Shown in pieces: positions 38,521-50,539 of a stretch of 64,000 nt of DNA. The notes under the pieces were generated by a model. The model searched no databases and had not been told where the DNA came from. It worked only from the letters and a program-made list of their open reading frames with translations. Position numbers and translations under genes: made by a program. This DNA comes from Colletes latitarsis. Lineage: Eukaryota > Arthropoda > Insecta > Hymenoptera > Colletidae. The stretch's first letter is position 1, and the number at the start of each line of letters is the position of its first letter. Where the stretch lies: contig NW_027488369.1 of the NCBI RefSeq assembly GCF_051014445.1, positions 16,448,001-16,512,000 of the forward strand, written 5' to 3'.

Positions 38521-39441
38521 TCCTCTAAAATATTGAACGAAACCAGGTTTAATTGACTGTTTCAGCGTGGTACCACATTACTACGTGATACAATCCAGAA
38601 ACAGCCCAGGATCTAGCCATGAAGTATGAGAAGTATGCGAAAGTATGAGCCTGATGTGGGCAAATCCCAGGCCTAGCCTAGACCTAACATGCGTTGTCCT
38701 CTAAAATATTGATCGAAACCAGGTTTAATTGACTGTTTTAGTGTGGTACCACTTTACTACGTGATCCAAAGCAGAAAAAACCCTCGATCAGGTCAACATG
38801 CATGTTAAAACTGCAAAAGTATGAGCCTGATGAGGGCAAATCCCAGACCGATCTCAGTCCTAACATGCGTTATCCTCAGAAATATTTATCAAGACCAGGT
38901 TTAATTGATTGTTTCAGTGAGGTCCCACATTACTACGTGATGCAATCCAGAAAAAGCCCAGGATCTAGCCATCATGTATGAGAAATATGCGAAAGAATGA
39001 GCCTGATGAGAGCAAATCCCAGACCTTACCTAGACCTAACATGAATTATTCTCTAAAATATTGATCGAAACCAGGTTTAATTGACTGTTTCAGTGTGGAC
39101 CCACATTACTACGTGATCCAAATCAGAAAAAACCCAGGATCCGTTCAACAAGTATGTGAAGAATGCCAAAGTATGAGTCTGATTTGTGAAAATCCCAGAC
39201 CTAACCTAGACCTAACATGCGTTATGCTCTAAGATATTGATCCAAACCAGGTTTATTGGACTGTTTCAGTGTGGTACCACACTACTACGTGATCCAAACC
39301 AGAAAAAACCCAGGATCTATTCAACAAGTATGTGAAAAACGCGAAAGTATGAGCCTGATGAGAGCAAATCCCAGACCTATCCCAGACCTAACTTGCGTTG
39401 TTCTCTAAGATATTGATGGAAACCAGGTTTAATTGACTGTT
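38521..39441 (+). repeat. Mosaic segment with 12-mer-family monomers
   Basis: This holds a type D unit (palindrome 38,795-38,806) followed by units with the 12-mer-family markers: GATGCAATCCAGAAAAAGCCC (38,940), CTCTAAGATATT (about 39,228) and GTTCTCTAAGATATTGATGG (about 39,400). It separates S copy 3 from the 10-mer HOR. It is a second small patch of right-end-type monomers, far from 59-64 kb. Confidence 0.65.
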
Positions 39442-41203
39442 TCAGTGTGGTACCACATTACTATGTGATCCAAACCAGAAAATAATCCAGGATCTGTTCA
39501 AGGAGTATGTGAAGTGTGCGAAAGTATGAGTATGATGAGGGCAAATCCCAGACCTATCCCAGACCTAACATGCGATATCCTCTAAAATATTTATCAAGAC
39601 CAGCTTTAATTGAATGTTTCAGTGTGGTACCACATTACTACGTGATCCAAACCAGTAAAAACCCGGGATCCGTTCAACAAGCATGTGAAGAATGCGACAG
39701 TATGAGTGTGATGAGTGAAAAACCCCGGCCTAACCTAGACCTAACATGCGTTATCCTCAAAAATATTGATCGAAACCTGGTTTAATTGTCTGTTTCAGTG
39801 TGGTGCCACATTACTATGTGATCCAAACCAGAAAAAACCCTGTATCTGTTCAACAAGTATGTGAAGAATGCGAAAGTATGAGTCTGATGAGTGAAAATCC
39901 CAGAGCTAACCTAGACCTAACAAGCGTTATCCTCTAAAATATTTATCAAGACCAGGTTTAATTGACTGTTTCAGCGTGGTACCACATTATTACGTGACAC
40001 AATCCAGAAACAGCCCAGGATCTAGCCATGAAGTATGAGAAATATGCGAAAGTATGAGCCTGATGAGGGCAAATCCTAGACCTAACCCAAACTTAACATG
40101 CGTTATCCTCTAAAATATTCATCAAGACCAGGTTTAATCGACAGTTTCAGTGTGGTACCACATTACTACGTGATCCAAACCAGTGAAAACCCAGGATCCG
40201 TTCAACAAGTATGTGGAGAATGCGAAAGTATGAGTCTGATGAGTGAAAATCCTCGGCCTAACCTAGACCTAACATGCGTTGTCCTCTAAAATATTGATGG
40301 AAACCAGGTTTAATTGACTGTTTCAGTGTTGCACTTCATTACTACGTGATCCAAACCAGTAAATACCCAGGATACGTTCAACAACTTTGTGAAGAATGCG
40401 ACAGTATGAGTGTGATGAGTGAAAAACCCCGGCCTAACCTAGACCTAACATGCGTTATCCTCAAAAATATTGATCGAAACCTGGTTTAATCGTCTGTTTC
40501 AGTGTGGTGCCACATTACTATGTGATCCAAACCAGAAAAAACCCTGTATCTGTTCAACAAGTATGTGAAGAATGCGAAAGTATGAGTCTGATGAGTGAAA
40601 ATCCCAGAGCTAACCTAGACCTAACAAGCGTTATCCTCTAAAATATTTATCAAGACCAGGTTTAATTGACTGTTTCAGCGTGGTACCACATTATTACGTG
40701 ACACAATCCAGAAACAGCCCAGGATCTAGCCATGAAGTATGAGAAATATGCGAAAGTATGAGCCTGATGAGGGCAAATCCTAGACCTAACCCAAACCTAA
40801 CATGCGTTATCCTCTAAAATATTCATCAAGACCAGGTTTAGTTGATTGTTTCAGTGTGGTACCACATTACTACGTGATCCAAACCAGTAAAAACCCAGGA
40901 TCCGTTCAACAAGTATGTGGAGAATGCGAGAGTATGAGTCTGATGAGTGAAAATCCTCGGCCTAACCTATACCTAACATGCGTTATCCTCAAAAATATTG
41001 ATCGAAACCAGGTTTAATCGACTGTTTCAGTGTGGTACCACATGACTACGTGATGCAAACCAGAAAAAAAACCAGGATCTGTTCAAGAAGTATTTGAAGT
41101 ATGCGAAAGAATGAGTCTGATGAGGGCAAATCCCAGGTCTAAACTAGACCTAACATGCGTTATCCTCAAAAATATTGATCAAAACCTGGTTTAATCGACT
41201 GTT
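39442..41203 (+). repeat. 10-mer HOR, copy 1 (1,762 bp)
   Basis: Landmarks at 39,516 and 40,098 recur at 41,278 and 41,860, 1,762 bp apart (ten monomers). Private markers are AACCCGGGATCCG, CAAGCATGTGAAG, CATCAAGACCAGGTTTAATCGACAG, AACCAGTGAAAACCC and GTAAATACCCAGGATACG. The order resembles the 5.9-7.0 kb and 28-mer families. Confidence 0.82.
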
Positions 41204-42429
41204 CCAGTGTGGTACCACATTACTATGTGATCCAAACCAGAAAATAATCCAGGATCTGTTCAACGAGTATGTGAAGTGTGCGAAAGTATGAGTATGATGA
41301 GGGCAAATCCCAGACCTATCCCAGACCTAACATGCGTTATCCTCTAAAATATTTATCAAGACCAGCTTTAATTGAATGTTTCAGTGTGGTACCACATTAC
41401 TACGTGATCCAAACCAGTAAAAACCCGGGATCCGTTCAACAAGCATGTGAAGAATGCGACAGTATGAGTGTGATGAGTGAAAAACCCCGGCCTAAACTAG
41501 ACCTAACATGCGTTATCCTCAAAAATATTGATCGAAACCTGGTTTAATTGTCTGTTTCAGTGTGGTGCCACATTACAATGTGATCCAAACCAGAAAAAAC
41601 CCTGTATCTGTTCAACAAGTATGTGAAGAATGCGAAAGTATGAGTCTGATGAGTGAAAATCCCAGAGCTAACCTAGACCTAACAAGCGTTATCCTCTAAA
41701 ATATTTATCAAGACCAGGTTTAATTGACTGTTTCAGCGTGGTACCACATTATTACGTGACACAATCCAGAAACAGCCCAGGATCTAGCCATGAAGTATGA
41801 GAAATATGCGAAAGTATGAGCCTGATGAGGGCAAATCCCAGACCTAACCCAAACTTAACATGCGTTATCCTCTAAAATATTCATCAAGACCAGGTTTAAT
41901 CGACAGTTTCAGTGTGGTACCACATTACTACGTGATCCAAACCAGTGAAAACCCAGGATCCGTTCAACAAGTATGTGGAGAATGCGAAAGTATGAGTCTG
42001 ATGAGTGAAAATCCTCGGCCTAACCTAAACCTAACATGCGTTGTCCTCTAAAATATTGATGGAAACCAGGTTTAATTGACTGTTTCAGTGTTGCACTTCA
42101 TTACTACGTGATCCAAACCAGTAAATACCCAGGATACGTTCAACAACTTTGTGAAGAATGCGACAGTATGAGTGTGATGAGTGAAAAACCCCGGCCTAAC
42201 CTAGACCTAACATGCGTTATCCTCAAAAATATTGATCGAAACCTGGTTTAATCGTCTGTTTCAGTGTGGTGCCACATTACTATGTGATCCAAACCAGAAA
42301 AAACCCTGTATCTGTTCAACAAGTATGTGAAGAATGCGAAAGTATGAGTCTGATGAGTGAAAATCCCAGAGCTAACCTAGACCTAACAAGCGTTATCCTC
42401 TAAAATATTTATCAAGACCAGGTTTAATT
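41204..42429 (+). repeat. 10-mer HOR, partial copy 2 (7 monomers)
   Basis: This repeats the private markers of copy 1 with few differences (CCTAAACC at 42,024 against CCTAGACC; CATTACAATG at 41,570). It stops inside a monomer: CTCTAAAATATTTATCAAG still follows copy 1, but GGTTTAATTCATTG belongs to the next domain, bracketing the switch between unit positions 14 and 42. Confidence 0.8.
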
Positions 42430-43301
42430 CATTGTTTCAGTGTGGTCCCACATTACTACGTGATCCAAACCAGAAAAAACCCAGGATCCGTTCAACAAGT
42501 ATGTGAAGAATGCGAAAGTATGAGTCTGATGAGTGAAAGTCCCAGGCCTAACCTAGACCAAACATGCGTTATCCTCAAAAATATTGATCGAAACCTGGTT
42601 TAATTGACTATTTCAGTGTGGTACCACATTACTACGGGACCCAAACCGGAAAAAACCCAGGATCTGTTCAACAAGTATGTGAAGACTGCGAAGGTATGAG
42701 TCTGATGAGTGAAAATCCCAGACCTATCCCAGACCAAACTTGGGTTATCCTCTAAAATATTGATCCAAACCAGGTTTAATCGACTGTTTCAGTGTGGTAC
42801 CACACTACTACGTGACCCAAACCGGAAAAAACCCAGGATCTGTTCAACAAGTATGTGAAAAACGCGAAAGTATGAGCCTGATGAGGGCAAATCCCAGACC
42901 TATCCCAGACCTAACATGCGTTATCCTCTAAAATATTTATCAAGACCAGGTTTAATTGATTGTTTCCTGTGGTCCCACATTACTACGTGATCCAAACCAG
43001 AAAAAACCCAGGGTCCGTCCTACAAGTATGTGAAGAATGCGAAAGTATGAGTCTGATGACTGAAAATCCCCGGCCTAACCGAGACCTAACATGCGTTATC
43101 CTCAAAAATATTGATCGAAGCCAGGTTTAATCGACTGTTTCAGTGTGGTACCACACTACTACGTGACCCACACCGGAAAAAACCCAGGATCTGTTCAACA
43201 AGTATGTGAAAAACGCGAAAGTATGGGCCTGATGAGGGCAAATCCCAGACCTATCCCAGACCTAACTTGCGTTATCCTCAAAAATATTTATCAAGACCAG
43301 G
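42430..43301 (+). repeat. 5-monomer cycle leading into the 11-mer HOR
   Basis: The marker GTTTAATTCATTG recurs at 42,422, 43,301, 44,359, 45,239, 46,294 and 46,822, spacings of 5, 6, 5, 6 and 3 monomers. This first cycle also holds the GACTGCGAAGG, CAAACTTGGGTTATCC and CCTACAAG units known from 1.4-2.1 kb. A 1-bp deletion gives GTTTCCTGTGG near 42,963. Confidence 0.7.
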
Positions 43302-45238
43302 TTTAATTCATTGTTTCAGTGTGGTCCCATATTACTACGTGATCCAAACCAGAAAAAACCCAGGATCCGTTCAACAAGTATGTGAAGAATGCGAAAGTAT
43401 GAGTCTGATGAGTGAAAGTCCCAGGCCTAACCTAGACCAAACATGCGTTATCCTCAAAAATATTGATCGAAACCTGGTTTAATTGACTATTTCAGTGTGG
43501 TACCACATTACTACGGGACCCAAACCGGAAAAAACCCAGGATCTGTTCAACAAGTATGTGAAGACTGCGAAGGTATGAGTCTGATGAGTGAAAATCCCAG
43601 ACCTATCCCAGACCAAACTTGGGTTATCCTCTAAAATATTGATCCAAACCAGGTTTAATCGACTGTTTCAGTGTGGTACCACACTACTACGTGACCCAAA
43701 CCGGAAAAAACCCAGGATCTGTTCAACAAGTATGTGAAAAACGCGAAAGTATGAGCCTGATGAGGGCAAATCCCAGACCTATCCCAGACCTAACATGCGT
43801 TGTCCTCTAAAATATTTATCAAGACCAGCTTTAATTGAATGTTTCAGTGTGGTACCACATTACTACGTGATCCAAACCAGTAAAAACCCAGGATCCGTTC
43901 AACAAGTATGTGAAGAATTCGAAAGTATGAGTGTGTTGAGTGAAAAACCCCGGCCTAACCTAGACCTAACATGCGTTATCCTCAAAAATATCGATCGAAA
44001 CCTGGTTTAATCGTCTGTTTCAGTGTGGTACCACATTACTATGTGATCCAAACCAGAAAAAACTCAGGATCCGTTCAACAAGTATGTGGAGAATGCGAAA
44101 GTATGAGTCTGATGAGTGAAAATCCTCGGCCTAACCTATACCTAACATGCGTTATCCTCAAGAATATTGATCGAAACCAGGTTTAATCGACTGTTTCAGT
44201 GTGGCGCCACATTACTACGTGATCGAAACCAGAAAAAAACCCAGGACCTGTTCAACAAGTATTTGAAGTATGCGAAAGTATGGGCCTGATGAGGGCAAAT
44301 CCCAGACCTATCCCAGACCTAACTTGCGTTATCCTCAAAAATATTTATCAAGACCAGGTTTAATTCATTGTTTCAGTGTGGTCCCACATTACTACGTGAT
44401 CCAAACCAGAAAAAACCCAGGATCCGTTCAACAAGTATGTGAAGAATGCGAAAGTATGAGTCTGATGAGTGAAAGTCCCAGGCCTAACCTAGACCAAACA
44501 TGCGTTATCGTCAAAAATATTGGTCGAAACCTGGTTCAATTGACTGTTTCAGTGTGGTACCACATTACTACGGGACCCAAACCAGAAAAAACCCAGGATC
44601 TGTTCAACAAGTATGTGAAGACTGCGAAGGTATGAGTCTGATGAGTGAAAATCCCAGACCTATCCCAGACCAAACTTGGGTTATCCTCTAAAATATTGAT
44701 CCAAACCAGGTTTAATCGACTGTTTCCGTGTGGTACCACACTACTACGTGACCCAAACCGGAAAAAACCCAGGATCTGTTAAACAAGTATGTGAAAAACG
44801 CGAAAGTGTGAGCCTGATGAGGGCAAATCCCAGACCTATCCCAGACCTAACATGCGTTATCCTCTAAAATATTTATCAAGACCAGGTTTAATTGATTGTT
44901 TCAGTGTGGTCCCACATTACTACGTGATCCAAACCAGAAAAAACCCAGGATCCGTCCAACAAGTATGTGCAGAATGCGAAAGTATGAGTCTGATGAGTGA
45001 AAATACCCGGCCTAACCTAGACCTAACATGCGTTATCCTCAAAAATATTGATCGAAACCAGGTTTAATCGACTGTTTCAGTGTGGTACCACACTACTACG
45101 TGACCCAAACCGGAAAAAACCCAGGATCTGTTCAACAAGTATGTGAAAAACGCGAAAGTATGGGCCTGATGAGGGCAAATCCCAGACCTATCCCAGACCT
45201 AACTTGCGTTATCCTCAAAAATATTTATCAAGACCAGG
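43302..45238 (+). repeat. 11-mer HOR, copy 1 (1,937 bp)
   Basis: Units at 43,795 and 43,971 recur at 45,732 and 45,908, 1,937 bp or eleven monomers apart. Private markers are ATGCGTTGTCCTC followed by CTTTAATTGAATG, GTGTTGAGTGAAAAACC, AAAACTCAGGATCCG and GTGTGGCGCCAC. A T-to-C change at 44,536 (GGTTCAATTG) removes a usual stop and gives one of the longest chance open frames. Confidence 0.78.
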
Positions 45239-46170
45239 TTTAATTCATTGTTTCAGTGTGGTCCCACATTACTACGTGATCCAAACCAGAAAAAACCCAG
45301 GATCCGTTCAACAAGTATGTGAATAATGCGAAAGTATGAGTCTGATGAGTGAAAGTCCCAGGCTTAACCTAGACCAAACATGCGTTATCCTCAAAAATAT
45401 TGATCGAAACCTGGTTTAATTGACTGTTTCAGTGTGGTACCACATTACTACGGGACCCAAACCAGAAAAAACCCAGGATCTGTTCAACAAGTATGTGAAG
45501 ACTGCGAAGGTATGGGTCTGATGAGTGAAAATCCCAGACCTATCCCAGACCAAACTTGGGTTATCCTCTAAAATATTGATCCAAACCAGGTTTAATCGAC
45601 TGTTTCAGTGTGGTACCACACTACTACGTGACCCAAACCGGAAAAAACCCAGGATCTGTTCAACAAGTATGTGAAAAACGCGAAAGTATGAGCCTGATGA
45701 GGGCAAATCCCAGACCTATCCCAGACCTAACATGCGTTGTCCTCTAAAATATTTATCAAGACCAGCTTTAATTGAATGTTTCAGTGTGGTACCACATTAC
45801 TACGTGATCCAAACCAGTAAAAACCCAGGATCCGTTCAACAAGTATGTGAAGAATTCGAAAGTATGAGTGTGTTGAGTGAAAAACCCCGGCCTAACCTAG
45901 ACCTAACATGCGTTATCCTCAAAAATATCGATCGAAACCTGGTTTAATCGTCTGTTTCAGTGTGGTACCACATTACTATGTGTTCCAAACCAGAAAAAAC
46001 TCAGGATCCGTTCAACAAGTATGTGGAGAATGCGAAAGTATGAGTCTGATGAGTGAAAATCCTCGGCCTAACCTATACCTAACATGCGTTATCCTCAAAA
46101 ATATTGATCGAAACCAGGTTTAATCGACTGTTTCAGTGTGGCGCCACATTACTACGTGATCGAAACCAGA
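45239..46170 (+). repeat. 11-mer HOR, partial copy 2
   Basis: This repeats the first part of the 11-mer with a few private changes (GAATAATGCG near 45,324; TATGTGTTCC near 45,979). It ends after GTGTGGCGCCAC and GATCGAAACC, where the following unit (AAAACCCAGGATCTG then GTATGGGCC) is a different type. Confidence 0.75.
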
Positions 46171-46320
46171 AAAAACCCAGGATCTGTTCAACAAGTATGT
46201 GAAAAACGCGAAAGTATGGGCCTGATGAGGGCAAATCCCAGACCTATCCCAGACCTAACTTGCGTTATCCTCAAAAATATTTATCAAGACCAGGTTTAAT
46301 TCATTGTTTCAGTGTGGTCC

Positions 46321-47024
46321 CACATTACTACGTGATACAATCCAGAAACAGCCCAGGATCTAGCCATGAAGTATGAGAAATATGCGAAAGTATGAGCCTG
46401 ACGAGGGCAAATCCTAGACCTAACCCAGACCAAACATGCGTTATCCTCATAAATATTGATCGAAACCAGGTTTAATCGACTGTTTCAGTGTGGTACCACA
46501 TTACTACGTGATCCAAACGAGAAAAAACCCAGGATCCGTTCAACAAGTATGTGGAGAATGCGAAAGTATGAGTCTGATGAGTGAAAATCCTCGGCCTAAC
46601 CTATACCTAACATGCGTTATCCTCAAAAATATTGATCGAAACCAGGTTTAATCTACTGTTTCAGTGTGGTACCACATTACTACGTGACCCAAACCGGAAA
46701 AACCCCAGGATCTGTTCAACAAGTATGTGAAAAACGCGAAAGTATGGGCCTGATGAGGGCAAATCCCAGACCTATCCCAGACCTAACTTGCGTTATCCTC
46801 AAAAATATTTATCAAGACCAGGTTTAATTCATTGTTTCAGTGTGGTCCCACATTACTACGTGATCCAAACCAGAAAAAACCCAGGATCCGTTCAACAAGT
46901 ATGTGAAGAATGCGAAAGTATGAGTCTGATGAGTGAAAGTCCCAGGCCTAACCTAGACCAAACATGCGTTATCCTCAAAAATATTGATCGAAACCTGGTT
47001 TAATTGACTGTTTCAGTATGGTAC
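46321..47024 (+). repeat. 4-mer HOR, copy 1 (704 bp)
   Basis: The rare variant CCTCATAAATATTGATCG occurs at 46,445 and again 704 bp later at 47,149, four monomers. The flanking type C tail with GACGAGGGCAAATCC and CAGACCAAACATGCG repeats in both. Confidence 0.75.
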
Positions 47025-47260
47025 CACATTACTACGTGATACAATCCAGAAACAGCCCAGGATCTAGCCATGAAGTATGAGAAATATGCGAAAGTATGAG
47101 CCTGACGAGGGCAAATCCTAGACCTAACCCAGACCAAACATGCGTTATCCTCATAAATATTGATCGAAACCAGGTTTAATCGACTGTTTCAGTGTGGTAC
47201 CACATTACTACGTGATCCAAACGAGAAAAAACCCAGGATCCGTTCAACAAGTATGTGAAG
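47025..47260 (+). repeat. 4-mer HOR, partial copy 2
   Basis: This repeats about 1.3 monomers of the 4-mer, through CCAAACGAGAAAAAACCC, then switches from the TGTGGAG type of copy 1 to TGTGAAG and enters the next domain. Confidence 0.7.
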
Positions 47261-50200
47261 AATGCGAAAGTATGAGTCTGATGAGTGAAAATCCCCGGCC
47301 TAACCTAGACCTAACATGCGTTATCCTCAAAAATATTGATCGAAAGCTGGTTTAATCGTCTGTTTCAGTGTGGTACCACACTACTACGTGACCCAAACCG
47401 GAAAAAACCCAGGATCTGTTCAACAAGTATGTGAAGAACGCGAAAGTATGAGCCTGATGAGGGCAAATCCCAGACCTATCCCAGACCTAACTTGCGTTAT
47501 CCTCAAAAATATTGATAGAAACCTGGTTTAATCGACTGTTTCAGTGTGGTGCCACATTACTACGTGATCCAATCCAGAAATAGCCCAGGATCTAGCCATG
47601 AAATATGAGAAATATGCGAAAGTATGAGCCTGACGATGGCAAATCCTAGACCTAACCCAGACCTAACATGCGTTATCCTCTAATATATTTATCAAGACCA
47701 GGTTTAATTGATTGTTTCAGTGTGGTCCCACATTACTACGTGATCCAAACCAGAAAAAACCCAGGATCCGTTCAACAAATATGTGAAGAATGCGAAAGTA
47801 TGAGTCTGATGAGTGAAAATCCCAGACCTATCGTCAGACCTAACATGCGTTATCCTCTAAAATATTTATCAAGACCAGGTTTAATTGAATGTTCCAGTGT
47901 GGTACCACATTACTACGTGAACCAAACCAGAAAAAACCCTGTATCTGTTCAACAAGTATATGAAGAATGCGAAAGTATGAGTGTGATGAGTGAAAAACGT
48001 CGGCCTAACCTAGACCTAACATGCGTTGTCCTCAAAAATATTGATCGAAAGCTGGTTTAATCGTCTGTTTCAGTGTGGTACCACATTACTATGTGATCCA
48101 AACCAGTAAAAAACCAGGATCCGTTCAACAAGTATGTGAAGAATGCGAAAGTATGAGTGTGATGAGTGAAAAACCCCGGCCTAACCTAGACCTAACATGC
48201 GTTATCCTCTAAAATATTTATCTAGACCAGGTTTAATTGAGTGTTTCAGTGTGGTACCACATAACTAAGTGAACCAAACCAGAAAAAACCCTGTATCTGT
48301 TCAACAAGTATGTGAAGAATGCGAAAGTATGAGTGTGATGAGTGAGAAACGCCGGCCTAACCTAGACCTAACATGCGTTATCCTCAAAAATATTGATCGA
48401 AAGCTGGTTTAATCGTCTGTTTCAGTGTGGTACCACATTACTATGTGATCCAAACCAGAAAATAACCCAGGATCTGTTCAACGAGTATGTGATGTGTGCG
48501 AAAGTATGAGTCTGATGAGGGCAAATCCCAGACCGATCCCAGACCTAACATGCATTATCCTCTAAAATATTTATCAAGACCAGGTTTAATTGATTGTTTC
48601 AGTGTGGTCCCACATTACTACGTGACACAATCCAGAAACAGCTCAGGATCTAGCCATGAAGTATGAGAAATATGCGAAAGTATGAGCCTGATGAGGGCAA
48701 ATCCTAGACCTAACCCAAACCTAACAAGCGTTATCCTCTAAAATATTTGTCAAGACCAGGTTTAATTGAATGTTTCAGTGTGGTACCACATTACTACGTG
48801 ATCCAAACCAGTAAAAACCCAGGATCCGTTCAACAAGTACGTGGAGAATGCGAAAGTATGAGTTTGATAAGTGAAAATCGTCGGCCTAACCTAGACCTAA
48901 CATGCGTTATCCTCAAAAATATTGATCGAAACCAGGTTTAATCGACTGTTTCAGTGTGGTACCACATTACTACGTGATCCAAACCAGTAAAAACCCAGGA
49001 TCCGTTCAACAAGTATGTGGAGAATACGAAAGTATGAGTCTGATGAGTGAAAATCCTCGGCCTAACCTAGACCTAACATGCGTTGTCCTCTAAAATATTG
49101 ATGGAAACCAGGTTTAATTGACTGTTTCAGTGTTGCACTTCATTACTACGTGATCAAAACCAGTAAAAACCCAGGATCCGTTCAACAACTGTGTGAAGAA
49201 TGCGAAAGTATGAGTGTGATGAGTGAAAAACCCCGGCCTAACCCAGACCTAACATGCGTTATCCTCAAATAGATTGATCGAATCCTGGTTTAATTGACTG
49301 TTTCAGTGTTGCACTTCATTACTACGTGATCGAAACCAGTAAAAACCCAGGATTCGTTCAACAAAAATGTGAAGAATGCGAAAGTATGAGTCTGATGAGT
49401 GAAAATCCCAGACATATCGTCAGACCTAACATGCGTTATCCTCTAAAATATTTATCTAGACCAGGTTTAATTGAATGTTTCAGTGTGGTACCACATAACT
49501 AAGTGAACCAAACCAGAACAAACCCTGCAACTGTTCAACAAGTATGTGAAGAATGCGAAAGTATGAGTGTGATGAGTGAAAAACGCCGGCCTAACCTAGA
49601 CCTAACATGCGTTATCCTCAAAAATATTCATCGAAAGCTGGTTTAATCGTCTGTTTCAGTGTGGTACCACATTACTATGTGAGCCAAACCAGAAAATAAA
49701 CCAGGATCTGTTCAACGAGTATGTGATGTGTGCGAAAGTATGAGTCTGATGAGGGCAAATCCCAGACCTACCCCAGACCTAGCATGCATTATCCTCTAAA
49801 ATATTTATCAAGACCAGGTTTAGTTGATTGTTTCAGTGTGGTCCCACATTACTACGTGGCACAATCCAGAAACAGCCCAGGATCTAGCCATTAAGTATGA
49901 GAAATATGCGAAAGTATGAGCCTGATGAGGGCAAATCCTAGACCTAACCCAAACCTAACATGCGTTATCCTCTAAAATATTTATCAAGACCAGGTTTACT
50001 CGACTGTTTCAGTGTGGTACCACATTACTACGTGAACCAAACCAGTAAAAACCCAGGATCCGTTCAACAAGTATGTGGAGAATGCGAAAGTATGAGTTTG
50101 ATGAGTGAAAATCCTCGGCCTAACCTAGACCTAACATGCGTTATCCTCAAAAATATTGATCGAAACCAGGTTTAATCGACTCTTTCAGTGTGGTACCACA

Positions 50201-50539
50201 TTACTACGTGATCCAAACCAGTAAAAACCCAGGATCCGTTCAACAAGTATGTGGAGAATGCGAAAGTATGAGTCTGATGAGTGAAAATCCTCGGCCTAAC
50301 CTAGACCTAACATGCGTTGTCCTCTAAAACATTGATGGAAACCAGATTTAATTGACTGTTTCAGTGTTGCACTTCATTGCTACGTGATCCAAACCAGTAA
50401 AAACCCAGGATCCGTTCAACAAGTATGTGAAGAATGCGAAACTATGAGTGTGATGAGTGAAAAACCCCGGCCTAACCTAGACCTAACATGCGTTATCCTC
50501 AAAAATATTGATCGAAACCTGGTTTAATCGTCTGTTTCA
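47261..50539 (+). repeat. Domain with CGAAAGCTGG marker and ATCGTCAGACC variant
   Basis: Here a new variant of the first dyad, CGAAAGCTGGTTT, appears (47,341, 48,050, 48,400 and about 49,634), together with CTATCGTCAGACC (47,827; 49,414) and CATGCATTATCC. The run 48.6-49.7 kb matches 52.65-53.34 kb at shift 4,052, then 3,700 bp, a loss of exactly two monomers in the latter. The run 47.9-49.1 kb also matches 55.2-56.3 kb at shift 7,222 (41 monomers). Confidence 0.7.

Noticed and set aside
34875..44739. Two minus-strand open frames (34,875-35,093 and 44,536-44,739)
   Set aside because: Both are reverse readings of ordinary monomers, present only where single substitutions removed a common minus-strand stop. 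Neighbouring identical monomers do not have them.
47668..48060. The longest open frame, 130 codons, spanning more than two monomers
   Set aside because: It arises because CTCTAATATATT is read in a different frame here and because a CTATCGTCAGACC insertion-type variant (47,827) restores the frame for one more unit. The residues repeat the neighbouring monomers. It is a chance extension.
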